From the NCBI GenBank assembly GCA_023250385.1, contig JAHFAU010000060.1:1-10538 (forward strand): a stretch of DNA of 10,538 nt, given 5' to 3'. Origin of the DNA: Anaerolineales bacterium. GTDB taxonomy: Bacteria; Chloroflexota; Anaerolineae; Anaerolineales; E44-bin32. Position 1 is the first letter of the stretch. Every line of letters starts with the position of its first letter. Shown here piece after piece: positions 1 through 6,400 of the stretch. The notes under the pieces were generated by a model. The model was not told the DNA's origin, made no database searches, and saw only the letters and a list, made by a program, of their open reading frames with translations. The translations under genes and the position numbers were made by a program.

Positions 1-1
1 A

Positions 2-847
2 ATCGAACCGCCGGAACGAACCCAATACATTCGGGTGATCATGGCCGAGCTCACCCGAATCGTGAATCACCTCTGGGCAATCGGTTTTCTGCTCAATGAC
101 TTGGGAGCCTTCTTTACTCCGGCACTGTACGCCATCAATGAGCGCGAGCTGATTCTGGATGTGTTCGAAGCCACCGCCGGCTCGCGGATGATGTGCAACT
201 ACTTCCGCTTCGGCGGGCTGGCTCGCGATCTGCCTCCCGGAGTACCGGAGCGAATCCGTGAGCTTGCATTTGAACGGCTGCCTCGCCGCATCGACGAACT
301 CGACGCGTACCTCTCGGAGAACGAGATCGTCCGCAGCCGCTGCGTTGGGGTCGGAGTACTGACCCCCGAGAAGGCGGTGGCCTATTCGACGGCCGGGCCG
401 GTGCTGCGGGCCTCCGGCGTCCCGTACGACGTGCGCCGGGCCGAACCGTATGGGATTTATGATCGCTTCAACTTCGATGTCGCAGTGCGGTACGGAGGGG
501 ATGTCTACGATCGCTACTTGATCCGGGTCGACGAAATGAAGCAGAGCATCCGGATCGTGCAGCAGGCGGTTGATCAGCTCCCGGAGGGCCCGATCCAGAC
601 CGGCAAGGCCCAGTATCAGGTGCGGGTCCCGGCGGGGGAAGCCTATGGCCGAGTGGAGAACCCGAAAGGCGAGCTTGGTTTCTACGTGATCTCGACCGGA
701 AAGCCCAATCCCTGGCGTTATCACATCCGGGCTCCTTCGTTTATCAACCTGACCGCCCTGGCCGAGATGTGCAAAGGGAATAAGGTGGCAGATGTGGTGG
801 CGATCTTGGGTTCGATCGATATTGTGCTAGGGGAGGTCGATCGCTGA
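2..847 (+). CDS. nuoD: NADH-quinone oxidoreductase subunit D (complex I 49 kDa subunit), 5'-truncated by the window edge
   Basis: This is the C-terminal 281 residues of the 49 kDa/NuoD/NdhH subunit, which forms the quinone-binding cavity of the peripheral arm of complex I with NuoB. The reading frame is open from base 2, and family sequence (ERTQYIRVIMAELTRI) is already present before the GTG at 35, so that GTG is internal and the true start lies upstream of the window. Recognisable blocks are RASGVPYDVRRAEPYG, the KGELGFYVIST block, IRAPSFINL and the terminal GSIDIVLGEVDR. The C-terminus lacks the Cys-x-x-Cys nickel ligands of group 4 [NiFe] hydrogenase large subunits, so this is a complex I subunit and not a hydrogenase. 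The stretch between EGPI and PAGEAYG is short: the insertion seen in proteobacterial and Thermus NuoD is missing, as in NdhH and FpoD types. The TGA overlaps the nuoI ATG by one base, implying coupled translation. Confidence 0.95.
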   Translation: MEPPERTQYIRVIMAELTRIVNHLWAIGFLLNDLGAFFTPALYAINERELILDVFEATAGSRMMCNYFRFGGLARDLPPGVPERIRELAFERLPRRIDELDAYLSENEIVRSRCVGVGVLTPEKAVAYSTAGPVLRASGVPYDVRRAEPYGIYDRFNFDVAVRYGGDVYDRYLIRVDEMKQSIRIVQQAVDQLPEGPIQTGKAQYQVRVPAGEAYGRVENPKGELGFYVISTGKPNPWRYHIRAPSFINLTALAEMCKGNKVADVVAILGSIDIVLGEVDR

Positions 848-1452
848 TGTATGGGATCGGGATCCTGCGTGGGCTGGCGATCACGATCAGGCATTTCTTC
901 GTGACCTATCTCGACGACTTGCGCTGGCTGGGCCGCCGCTACTACAACCCGGAGGCGCTGCAGGTCCGGCAGAGCGCCAAGGCCCGCGGGGTGTTTACAG
1001 TCCAGTATCCGGAGGAGAGGCTCCTCATTCCGGAGGAGTTCCGTTTCATTCCTTTCCTGATCTACGACGAACTGGAAGATGGGACAAAGCACGATCGCTG
1101 CACCTCCTGCGGGATCTGCGCCAAAGTCTGCCCCCCGCAGTGCATCTGGATCATCCGGTCCGACGATCCGGTGACCGGGCGCCCGATTCCGGAGCCCACC
1201 GAGTTTTATATCGACGTCGATATCTGCATGAACTGCGGGCTGTGCGCCGAGTACTGCCCCTTCGAGGCGATTCGGATGGACCATGATTTCGAGCTGGCCA
1301 CCTACGACCGCTTCGCAGAGAACATCTACAACAAGGCCAAGCTGTCCAAGCCGGCCTCTTACTACGCCTCGGTCCGCCCGCTGAACTACGCGATCGACGA
1401 AACGGCGATCGCCGAAAAGCAAGCCAAAAAGGCTGCCCGCCGAGCGGACTGA
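847..1452 (+). CDS. nuoI: NADH-quinone oxidoreductase subunit I (complex I 23 kDa, 2x[4Fe-4S])
   Basis: NuoI carries clusters N6a and N6b, which pass electrons towards N2 in NuoB next to the quinone site. The 201-residue protein has two classic 4Fe-4S motifs: C85-x2-C88-x2-C91-x3-C95-P and C127-x2-C130-x2-C133-x3-C137-P. An N-terminal stretch of about 25 residues (GLAITIRHFFVTYLDD) resembles the amphipathic anchoring segment of the family, and the C-terminal tail is rich in Lys and Ala. Length and motif spacing are normal. The ATG overlaps the nuoD TGA (TGATG). In the usual 14-gene nuo order, nuoE, F, G and H lie between D and I. Here they do not, and no further nuo gene follows, so nuoI is the last subunit gene of this cluster as far as the window shows. 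Confidence 0.96.
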   Translation: MYGIGILRGLAITIRHFFVTYLDDLRWLGRRYYNPEALQVRQSAKARGVFTVQYPEERLLIPEEFRFIPFLIYDELEDGTKHDRCTSCGICAKVCPPQCIWIIRSDDPVTGRPIPEPTEFYIDVDICMNCGLCAEYCPFEAIRMDHDFELATYDRFAENIYNKAKLSKPASYYASVRPLNYAIDETAIAEKQAKKAARRAD

Positions 1453-1457
1453 ACGCG

Positions 1458-1493
1458 CCTGGAATGGCCGGGAAACGACGGCCAGCACCCAGG
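1458..1493 (+). other. two-tier inverted repeat (RNA hairpin) just after nuoI
   Basis: An inner stem TGGCCG/CGGCCA (1465-1470 and 1479-1484) with an 8-base loop is nested in an outer stem CCTGG/CCAGG (1458-1462 and 1489-1493), starting 6 bases after the nuoI stop. No U-run follows, so it is not a standard intrinsic terminator. It could protect the 3' end of the nuo transcript, cause pausing, or be an attenuator before the Mrp gene. Confidence 0.5.
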
Positions 1494-1500
1494 ACCAATC

Positions 1501-1510
1501 TGTGTACACA
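1501..1510. promoter_or_regulatory. perfect 10-bp palindrome TGTGTACACA upstream of the Mrp gene
   Basis: TGTGTACACA is perfectly self-complementary and lies 37 bases before the chosen ATG of the Mrp-like gene, in the only gap between nuoI and that gene. It may be a dimeric regulator site. A 10-mer palindrome can arise by chance and I see no second copy in the window, so this is weak. Confidence 0.25.
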
Positions 1511-1547
1511 TTCGAAGCCAAAACCCTCTTCTGTCCGCAGCGTGATC

Positions 1548-2621
1548 ATGGCGCTTAGCGAAACCGCGGTGCTCCAAGCGCTGGGCCAGGTCCAAGAGCC
1601 GGAACTGGGAAAGGACCTGGTCAGCCTGGGGATGATTAAAGACCTTACCATTCGGGGTGGGCGAGTGTCGTTCACCGTCGAGTTGACAACGCCCGCCTGC
1701 CCGCTGCGGGATCGGATCGAGCGGGAAGCCAAAGAGGCGGTTGCGCGGCTGGAGGGGGTGTCGGAAGTCTCGCTGAAGCTGACCTCCAACGTCCCCTTCG
1801 ACGGACGCGCCCGCGGATTGATCGAGCGACCAATCCGGAACGCAATTGCGGTCGGCTCCGGCAAAGGCGGGGTAGGGAAGACCACGGTGGCGGTCAATCT
1901 GGCGGCCGCCCTCGCCCGGGCCGGGGCGCGAGTTGGGCTGCTGGACGCCGATATCTACGGGCCCAATGTCCCGACCATGATGGGGGTGGATCGATTGCCG
2001 CCGCCCCGCGACGGCAAGATGGCGCCGGCCGAGGCTTATGGGGTTAAGTTGGTCTCGATCGCGTTCTTGGTCAAGCCGGGGCAGCCCCTGATCTGGCGAG
2101 GACCGATGCTGCACACCGCGATCCGCCAATTCATCGCCGACGTGCAGTGGGGCGAGTTGGACTACCTGATTGTGGATCTGCCTCCGGGGACCGGTGACGC
2201 CCCGCTGAGCCTTTCCCAGTCCATGCCGCTCAGCGGTGCGGTGATTGTGACCATGCCGCAGAAGGTATCGGTCGAAGACGCCAGCCGGGCGCTGGAGATG
2301 TTCCGAACGATGAAAGTTCCAATCCTCGGAGTGGTTGAGAACATGAGCTACCTGAAACTGCCGGACGGGGCCGCGCTCGATCTCTTCGGCGCAGGCGGCG
2401 GTGAACGGCTGGCTCAAGCAGCTCAGGTGCCTTTCCTGGGCTCCATCCCGATCGACGTCCGGGTCCGGGAGGGCGGCGATGAGGGCATGCCAGTGGTGAT
2501 TTCAGCCCCAGAATCTGAGGTCGGGAAGGCGCTGACTTCGATTGCGGAGCTGGTCGCGGCCCGGATCAGCGTCCAGGCCCGCACTCAGTCGAACGTCATT
2601 CCCATCGAAATGATCGACTAG
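1548..2621 (+). CDS. Mrp/ApbC (NBP35-type) P-loop ATPase, iron-sulfur cluster carrier family
   Basis: The 357-residue protein has an N-terminal MIP18/DUF59 domain (about residues 1-80, with EPELGKDLVSLGMIKDL and the TTPACP motif, Cys51) followed by a ParA/MinD-like ATPase. The deviant Walker A GKGGVGKT is at 105-112, DADIYGPNVP at 133-142 and the Walker B region LIVDLPPGTGD at 207-217. The family carries Fe-S clusters to apoproteins; the mitochondrial member Ind1/NUBPL serves complex I, which fits the nuo genes directly upstream. Oddly, after VENMSY the usual CxxC that binds the bridging cluster is absent and the protein reads LKLPDGAALDLFG; Cys51 is the only cysteine. I recall actinobacterial and chloroflexal Mrp proteins with the same lack. 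The start at 1548 is chosen because family homology begins there; the frame is open to an ATG at 1464, and GTG 1542 is an alternative. No clear Shine-Dalgarno is visible. Confidence 0.93.
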   Translation: MALSETAVLQALGQVQEPELGKDLVSLGMIKDLTIRGGRVSFTVELTTPACPLRDRIEREAKEAVARLEGVSEVSLKLTSNVPFDGRARGLIERPIRNAIAVGSGKGGVGKTTVAVNLAAALARAGARVGLLDADIYGPNVPTMMGVDRLPPPRDGKMAPAEAYGVKLVSIAFLVKPGQPLIWRGPMLHTAIRQFIADVQWGELDYLIVDLPPGTGDAPLSLSQSMPLSGAVIVTMPQKVSVEDASRALEMFRTMKVPILGVVENMSYLKLPDGAALDLFGAGGGERLAQAAQVPFLGSIPIDVRVREGGDEGMPVVISAPESEVGKALTSIAELVAARISVQARTQSNVIPIEMID

Positions 2622-2650
2622 CTCTGCCGCCAGAGAGCCGGACCCGAAGC

Positions 2651-2665
2651 GCCCGGAACGCGGGC
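2651..2665 (+). terminator. weak GC hairpin after the Mrp gene, possible terminator
   Basis: GCCCG/CGGGC with a 5-base loop is followed by CCCTTCT. It is in the right place between the Mrp stop (2621) and the next promoter (2692), but the stem is short and the U-tract poor, so a true terminator is uncertain. Confidence 0.25.
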
Positions 2666-2668
2666 CCC

Positions 2669-2697
2669 TTCTCGGTCGCCCCCCTGGATGCTATACT
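2669..2697 (+). promoter_or_regulatory. sigma70-type extended -10 promoter for the PSP1/RicT gene (likely leaderless)
   Basis: TATACT at 2692-2697 is preceded by TG at 2689-2690, giving the extended -10 form TGcTATACT. A poor -35 (TTCTCG, 2669-2674) lies 17 bases upstream. The ATG at 2707 begins only 10 bases after the hexamer ends, so transcription should start at or within about three bases of the start codon. Confidence 0.6.
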
Positions 2698-2706
2698 CGG
2701 CGGATC

Positions 2707-3624
2707 ATGACCCTATCCACAGCAGAGCGGGCCACCCCTGGCGTGGCGGCCCTTCGGTTTCAACCCCTCGGCAAGCTGTATCACTTTGAATTGGGCGGGG
2801 TCGCCGATTTGCGACCCGGCGACTTCGTGCTCGTCTCCACCAGCCGCGGGCGGGAGATGGGGGAAGTCGTAACCCTCGTCAGCCGCTCTCAGGCGGGCGG
2901 TGGGCTGAAGCCGATCGAGCGGCGGGCCACGGCCCAAGAGCTGGTCGTCCGGCGAATGTGGCAGCGCAAAGAACTGGAGGCGATGATTGACTGCCGAGCC
3001 AAGGCGGCCGAATTCGGCCTGGAAGGCGTGAAGATCGCCAAGGCTGAATTCTCCTACGACGGAGCTCGGCTGACCTACCTGTACAACTACGAGCCGGAAG
3101 ACAAACTGGACCTGAAGCCGCTGCGGGACGCTCTACAGGAGACCCATCCAAACTCTCGAATCGATTTCCGGCAGATCGGACCGCGGGACGTGGCAAAGAT
3201 CATCGGCGGCATGGGCGCCTGCGGGCTCGAGACGCGATGCTGCTCGATGTTTCTGACCGAGTTCAGCCCGATCTCGATCAAGATGGCGAAGGCCCAAGGG
3301 ATCTCGCTCAGTCCGCAAGAGATCACCGGCATGTGTGGCCGGCTGCGCTGCTGCCTGGTTTACGAGTATGAGGAGTACGTCAAGGCCCGCAAGGAGCTGC
3401 CGCGGGTAAAGAAGCGGGTCATGACCCCCCTGGGCGAAGGCAGGGTGGTCGAGGTATTGCCGCTCAAACTGGCCGTGATCGTGCTGCTGGAGAAGGACGA
3501 GCGGCGGGTCGAGTTCCTGAAACATGAGATCGAGCCGTATGACGAGCTCAAGGCGCTCGAAAACAAGGCAAACGGCCCCTGTGATCGGCATTTGGGCGGG
3601 GGGTGCACCTGCGGCAAGGGTTAA
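2707..3624 (+). CDS. ricT: PSP1 / RicT (YaaT) family protein
   Basis: The 305-residue protein is a PSP1 C-terminal-domain member. In Bacillus the homologue RicT (YaaT) joins RicA and RicF in a complex that holds 4Fe-4S clusters and helps RNase Y mature mRNAs. The recognisable core runs from about residue 15 (LRFQPLGKLYHFELG) through IDFRQIGPRDVAKIIGG (152-168) to a conserved cysteine block: C172, C178-C179, C210 and C215-C216. The C-terminal tail adds C292, H295, C300 and C302, a small possible metal site that I do not know from the Bacillus protein. The ATG at 2707 is preceded by an extended -10 and no Shine-Dalgarno, fitting a leaderless mRNA. RicA and RicF genes are not in the window. The family call is firm; the RNase Y role is transferred from Bacillus and less certain here. 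Confidence 0.9.
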   Translation: MTLSTAERATPGVAALRFQPLGKLYHFELGGVADLRPGDFVLVSTSRGREMGEVVTLVSRSQAGGGLKPIERRATAQELVVRRMWQRKELEAMIDCRAKAAEFGLEGVKIAKAEFSYDGARLTYLYNYEPEDKLDLKPLRDALQETHPNSRIDFRQIGPRDVAKIIGGMGACGLETRCCSMFLTEFSPISIKMAKAQGISLSPQEITGMCGRLRCCLVYEYEEYVKARKELPRVKKRVMTPLGEGRVVEVLPLKLAVIVLLEKDERRVEFLKHEIEPYDELKALENKANGPCDRHLGGGCTCGKG

Positions 3625-3697
3625 GACCGGATTTAGTCCCCAAACCGGCGTCCTGAGCGCCGCAGGCACCATCTCAGCGCATCGGTCCCAGTTCCCA

Positions 3698-3726
3698 TTG
3701 ACGCAAACCCGGTCCAGGCCAATACT
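3698..3726 (+). promoter_or_regulatory. sigma70-type promoter upstream of the BtuF-like gene
   Basis: TTGACG (3698-3703, 5 of 6 to consensus) and AATACT (3721-3726, 4 of 6) are separated by exactly 17 bases. The inferred start near 3733 leaves a leader of about 20 bases containing GGAG (3746-3749), 5 bases before the ATG at 3755. A perfect inverted repeat covers the -10 element. Confidence 0.5.
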
Positions 3727-3735
3727 ATGGCCTGG
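3714..3735. promoter_or_regulatory. perfect 8-bp inverted repeat over the -10: operator or ricT terminator
   Basis: CCAGGCCA (3714-3721) and TGGCCTGG (3728-3735) flank the 6-base centre ATACTA and are followed by TTTGCTTGTT. Two readings compete. As RNA it could end the upstream PSP1/RicT transcript, although the T-run is interrupted. As DNA it is a symmetrical site lying on the -10 of the next gene, where a repressor would block transcription. No cobalamin riboswitch elements are visible around it. Confidence 0.5.
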
Positions 3736-3754
3736 TTTGCTTGTTGGAGTAGGC

Positions 3755-4645
3755 ATGGACCCCCTGGATAACGAAACCGTGCTGCTGGCGTTTGAACAAC
3801 CGCCTCGCCGGGTGGTGAGCCTCATCCCCTCCATGACCGAAAGCCTGTACGACATGGGCGTCGGCAACCGGCTGGTCGGGATCACGGACTTCTGTCAGCC
3901 AAAGAATGGATCCGGGGCCTTGCTCACCCGAGTCGGCGGCACTCGCTCGCCGGACATTGATGCGGTACGACGGCTCGAGCCCGATCTCGTAATCGCCAAC
4001 CGGGAAGAGAACAGCAGGGATTCGGTCGAGGGCTTAGGCCGCGTCGGAATGAAGGTCTGGCTGACCTTTCCGAAGAGCACCCTGGACGCCCTCAACCTGC
4101 TCTGGACCCTGGTGAAGCTCTTCAAGCTTGGGGAGCAGGCCGCCCGGGTCGAGACGATGGCCCGCACCCTGGATTGGACCGATCGAGCGACGACCGGCCG
4201 GCTCGCCATTCCGACCTTCTGCCCGATCTGGCAAGGCGAAAAGGCCAACCAGGGGCCGTGGTTTATGACCTTCAACTATCAGACTTATGCCCATGACGTG
4301 CTCGCCAAGTCCGGCGGGATGAACGTATTTGCCGGACGGATGCGACGCTATCCGCTGGAGGCCGACCTGGGGCTCGGGCAGCCCGAAGAGGCCGGCGAGC
4401 GTGACATCCGTTACCCGAGGGTCACTTTAGAAGAGGTGCGCACCTCCGCCCCGGAGGTCATCTTGCTTCCCAGCGAACCCTTTGCTTTTGACGAGAATCA
4501 CAAGGTTCAGATCGAGGGCTGGTTGAGCGATACTCCTGCGGTGCAGTCGGGCCGCGTGCACCTCATTGATGGCAGCCTCATCACCTGGCACGGCACTCGG
4601 ATGGGCAAAGCGCTCTCTGAACTGCCAGTGTTTTTCCACCGCTAA
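3755..4645 (+). CDS. BtuF/TroA-like helical-backbone metal or cobalamin-binding protein, no signal peptide
   Basis: The 296-residue protein resembles the substrate-binding proteins of vitamin B12 and Fe-siderophore ABC importers. RVVSLIPSMTESLYDMGVG (19-37) followed by LVGITDFC (40-47), and GGTRSPDIDAVRRLEPDLVI (61-80), are the typical first lobe. SAPEVILLPSEPFAF in the second lobe matches the family's distal repeat. Unlike periplasmic BtuF it has no signal peptide or lipobox. The frame is open upstream to about 3524 but that stretch overlaps ricT and gives no signal sequence either. The start at 3755 is supported by GGAG 5 bases upstream and by where homology begins. No ABC permease or ATPase lies beside it, so it is either an orphan binding protein or has a cytoplasmic role. 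The ligand (corrinoid, metal chelate or other) cannot be told from sequence. Confidence 0.8.
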   Translation: MDPLDNETVLLAFEQPPRRVVSLIPSMTESLYDMGVGNRLVGITDFCQPKNGSGALLTRVGGTRSPDIDAVRRLEPDLVIANREENSRDSVEGLGRVGMKVWLTFPKSTLDALNLLWTLVKLFKLGEQAARVETMARTLDWTDRATTGRLAIPTFCPIWQGEKANQGPWFMTFNYQTYAHDVLAKSGGMNVFAGRMRRYPLEADLGLGQPEEAGERDIRYPRVTLEEVRTSAPEVILLPSEPFAFDENHKVQIEGWLSDTPAVQSGRVHLIDGSLITWHGTRMGKALSELPVFFHR

Positions 4646-4651
4646 CTCGCC

Positions 4652-4680
4652 TTGACGAGCCGGTCCCCTCTCTCTACAAT
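4652..4680 (+). promoter_or_regulatory. near-consensus sigma70 promoter for the small membrane protein gene (leaderless)
   Basis: TTGACG (4652-4657), a 17-base spacer and TACAAT (4675-4680) form the best promoter in the window, 5 of 6 matches in each box. The ATG at 4690 begins 10 bases after the -10 hexamer ends, so the mRNA should begin within about three bases of the start codon. No Shine-Dalgarno fits in that space. Confidence 0.75.
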
Positions 4681-4689
4681 CAGGCTCGT

Positions 4690-4971
4690 ATGATTCGCGG
4701 GATCAGAACTGTTATTCTGAGCGTGTTGGTCTGCCTGGGGATCGGGGCGGTCTTTGGCGTTTTGGTCGGCGCCTTGATCGGCGATCGGCCCTTCGGCGGA
4801 ATCGTCTCCGCGGTTTCCAGCGGCAATCTGCTTGAGGCTCTCACCGACCCATCCCTGATCGCCACGGCCCTCCTGGGGTTCTTGGGCGCCAACTTCGGCC
4901 TCGCCCTGGCCTACGGTTTCCTGCCAGAGAGCGAAGTCGACCTGCCGGCGGCTCAAGCCGAAACCCCTTAA
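4690..4971 (+). CDS. small two-helix membrane protein of unknown function
   Basis: This 93-residue protein is not one I recognise. Residues 6-29 form a hydrophobic helix with small-residue spacing (IGAVFGVLVGALIG), residues 32-52 are a loop, and residues 53-77 form a second hydrophobic stretch (IATALLGFLGANFGLALAYG). The tail is acidic and ends in PAAQAETP. The glycine and alanine spacing suggests packed membrane helices. A near-consensus promoter sits directly upstream and an intrinsic terminator directly downstream, so it looks like a monocistronic, well-expressed gene and not a chance frame. No neighbour suggests a function. Confidence 0.75.
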   Translation: MIRGIRTVILSVLVCLGIGAVFGVLVGALIGDRPFGGIVSAVSSGNLLEALTDPSLIATALLGFLGANFGLALAYGFLPESEVDLPAAQAETP

Positions 4972-4991
4972 GCGGGCAAACGAAGAGATGC

Positions 4992-5020
4992 AGGGGCGGG
5001 CCGAAACGCTCGCCCCTTTT
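4992..5020 (+). terminator. intrinsic terminator of the small membrane protein gene
   Basis: AGGGGCGGG (4992-5000) pairs with CTCGCCCCT (5009-5017) through nine positions with one G-U, and a further C-G pair closes the CGAAAC loop. TTTT follows at 5017-5020. It starts 21 bases after the stop codon. Confidence 0.8.
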
Positions 5021-5063
5021 CGCGCCTCGGGCGGGTCAGCCGAGTCTCGGGAAGCCGTGAAAT

Positions 5064-5087
5064 CGAGCTGGATCCAAGACCAGCTCG
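5064..5087 (-). terminator. inverted repeat downstream of the transporter, possible terminator
   Basis: CGAGCTGG (5064-5071) and CCAGCTCG (5080-5087) are a perfect 8-bp inverted repeat with an 8-base loop. Read on the reverse strand it lies about 60 bases after the transporter stop and is followed by ATTT, a weak U-tract. The rest of the gap 5021-5144 shows only a second, 6-bp repeat (TTGCCC/GGGCAA) and no gene. Confidence 0.4.
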
Positions 5088-5144
5088 CGTGCTTGCCCCA
5101 CCGCCAGCTTGGGCAACCAGGAGCGGGATGCCATACTTAGGATT

Positions 5145-6320
5145 TCATGGCTCCGTTGCTCCCAACGTAATCACGCCACGTTTCATCAGATAGGCTATGA
5201 CAACGCCAACAATCATCCCAATCAGGTATCCGTAAGGAAGCCCAACCGCGATGAGACCAACCAGCAAGATAATGGTCAGGTCGCTCTTAGAGGTTGATAA
5301 GTCTCGCACCAACAACATAAGCGCCAGACCTTCAAACAATAGAATGATGCCCAAAATGGGCAACGGAAAAACCCCAATAACAGTATCAAACCCCCGACCG
5401 AAAAATAATCCGAGGAATAGGTAGAGCCCACCCTCAATTACGACTGAACCGCCAGTACGTGCGCCGAACGCATAATGCCCCGCCATTCCACCAGAACCAT
5501 GACAGCTAGGAATACCGCCAAAGAAAGGATTGACCAGATTCATCAGCGCGTAGGTGAAACTAATCTGCCGTACCGTGAGCGGACGACTGGGGAACAGGTC
5601 TTCAGCGATTTGTCGGGTGGCAAGGATGGAGTTGCCCAACGACAGCGGGATTTGTGGCAGTGCGAGAAGGAAGAACCCTGCGAGAATATCTTGCCTGTGC
5701 GGAACATAGATCTTAGGCAGGCCGAAGCCGATGCCTTGAAGTATGGATGAGGCTTGAAGTTTGAATGCAAAGGCATATACGAAACCGACTAGAACGAGAA
5801 AGAGAGCGGCGGGGTATTTCCTGTTTCCGAGAAAGATTACAGCAATAACAAACGCCACTATCGTCAGCCAGTAACCTGAGACGCCGTCGGATGGCACATA
5901 CTCCTTGAGGGCAAGCGAGGCAAGTTGAAGGCCAAGCCCGAACTGAATACCGCGGACAACGGTTTTTGGGACGACCCGCGCCAGCCAATCAATGAGTCCC
6001 GTTACCGACAAGAGCAACATGGTGACGCCGATGGCAAGCCCTGCACCGTACAGGACGGGGCCGCCTACCCTTTGAGCAATCACGATGGCCGCCATCGCTT
6101 TGAGCGGCTGTACCGGCATGGGTATTCGATAGCGTAGCCCCGTCAGGAGCTGCATGAGGCCGAACATGACTAAGACACTTGTGCCGTCGAGATGTGCGGC
6201 CAAAGCGACACCAACGACAAGTGGCAAGTCTGTACCGATGTCCCCGAAAGCGCCCGCTAACTCATTGCGGTCGAATCGAATAGCGGGCAGGGCAGTTTTG
6301 GTGACGGGTAGGTGACTCAC
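5145..6320 (-). CDS. MOT1-type molybdate/sulfate transporter (SulP-related)
   Basis: The 391-residue multi-spanning protein belongs to the MOT1 group of putative sulfate/molybdate transporters, related to SulP but without a STAS domain. Signature blocks are AGAFGDIGTDLPL (22-34), PMPVQPLKA (67-75), LPQIPLSLGNS (221-231) and GGIPSCHGSGG (268-278) continuing to FGARTG (285-290). I count roughly ten to twelve hydrophobic segments. Plant and algal MOT1 members carry molybdate with high affinity; bacterial members are mostly assigned by homology, so the substrate could be molybdate, sulfate or a related oxyanion. The start is GTG at 6320, just before the family motif region. Base composition differs from its surroundings: two sampled 60-base lines are 48% GC against 73% for one in selD, suggesting recent acquisition. 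It is divergent from selD with only 103 bases between them. Confidence 0.88.
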   Translation of the reverse strand: MSHLPVTKTALPAIRFDRNELAGAFGDIGTDLPLVVGVALAAHLDGTSVLVMFGLMQLLTGLRYRIPMPVQPLKAMAAIVIAQRVGGPVLYGAGLAIGVTMLLLSVTGLIDWLARVVPKTVVRGIQFGLGLQLASLALKEYVPSDGVSGYWLTIVAFVIAVIFLGNRKYPAALFLVLVGFVYAFAFKLQASSILQGIGFGLPKIYVPHRQDILAGFFLLALPQIPLSLGNSILATRQIAEDLFPSRPLTVRQISFTYALMNLVNPFFGGIPSCHGSGGMAGHYAFGARTGGSVVIEGGLYLFLGLFFGRGFDTVIGVFPLPILGIILLFEGLALMLLVRDLSTSKSDLTIILLVGLIAVGLPYGYLIGMIVGVVIAYLMKRGVITLGATEP

Positions 6321-6330
6321 GGCCTAAGTG

Positions 6331-6359
6331 ATTCTAAGTCAGCCCGACGTGGGCTACAA
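6331..6359 (-). promoter_or_regulatory. putative promoter of the MOT1-type transporter
   Basis: On the reverse strand TTGTAG (6359-6354), a 17-base spacer and TAGAAT (6336-6331) precede the GTG at 6320 with a 10-base gap, so this mRNA would also have almost no leader. The -35 is poor. A small symmetrical site AGCCC/GGGCT (6341-6355) lies within the spacer and could bind a regulator. No molybdenum-cofactor riboswitch would fit in the 103-base intergenic space downstream of this promoter. Confidence 0.35.
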
Positions 6360-6370
6360 CGGCAGGCTAG

Positions 6371-6400
6371 TTGGCACGCGTCGAACGGGCGCTTTACAAT
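6371..6400 (+). promoter_or_regulatory. sigma70-type promoter and ribosome-binding site for selD
   Basis: TTGGCA (6371-6376), an 18-base spacer and TACAAT (6395-6400) form a good promoter. The inferred start near 6407 gives a short leader with AGAGG at 6413-6417, 6 bases before ATG 6424. This pairing of promoter, Shine-Dalgarno and start codon directly supports translation starting upstream of the in-frame UGA. Confidence 0.65.

Noticed and set aside
2..847. NuoD-like protein as a [NiFe] hydrogenase large subunit
   Set aside because: The C-terminus reads DIVLGEVDR without the Cys-x-x-Cys nickel ligands.
721..2417. Reverse-strand open frames opposite nuoD, nuoI and the Mrp gene
   Set aside because: Low-complexity, Arg/Pro/Ser-rich translations with no domain; shadows of well-identified genes on the other strand.
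3625..3754. A cobalamin riboswitch ahead of the BtuF-like gene
   Set aside because: The gap is too short after the inferred transcription start and no B12-box-like sequence was seen.
5021..5144. A tRNA (such as tRNA-Sec) in the gap between the terminator and the transporter gene
   Set aside because: The inverted repeats there do not build a cloverleaf, and no T-loop sequence or CCA end is visible.
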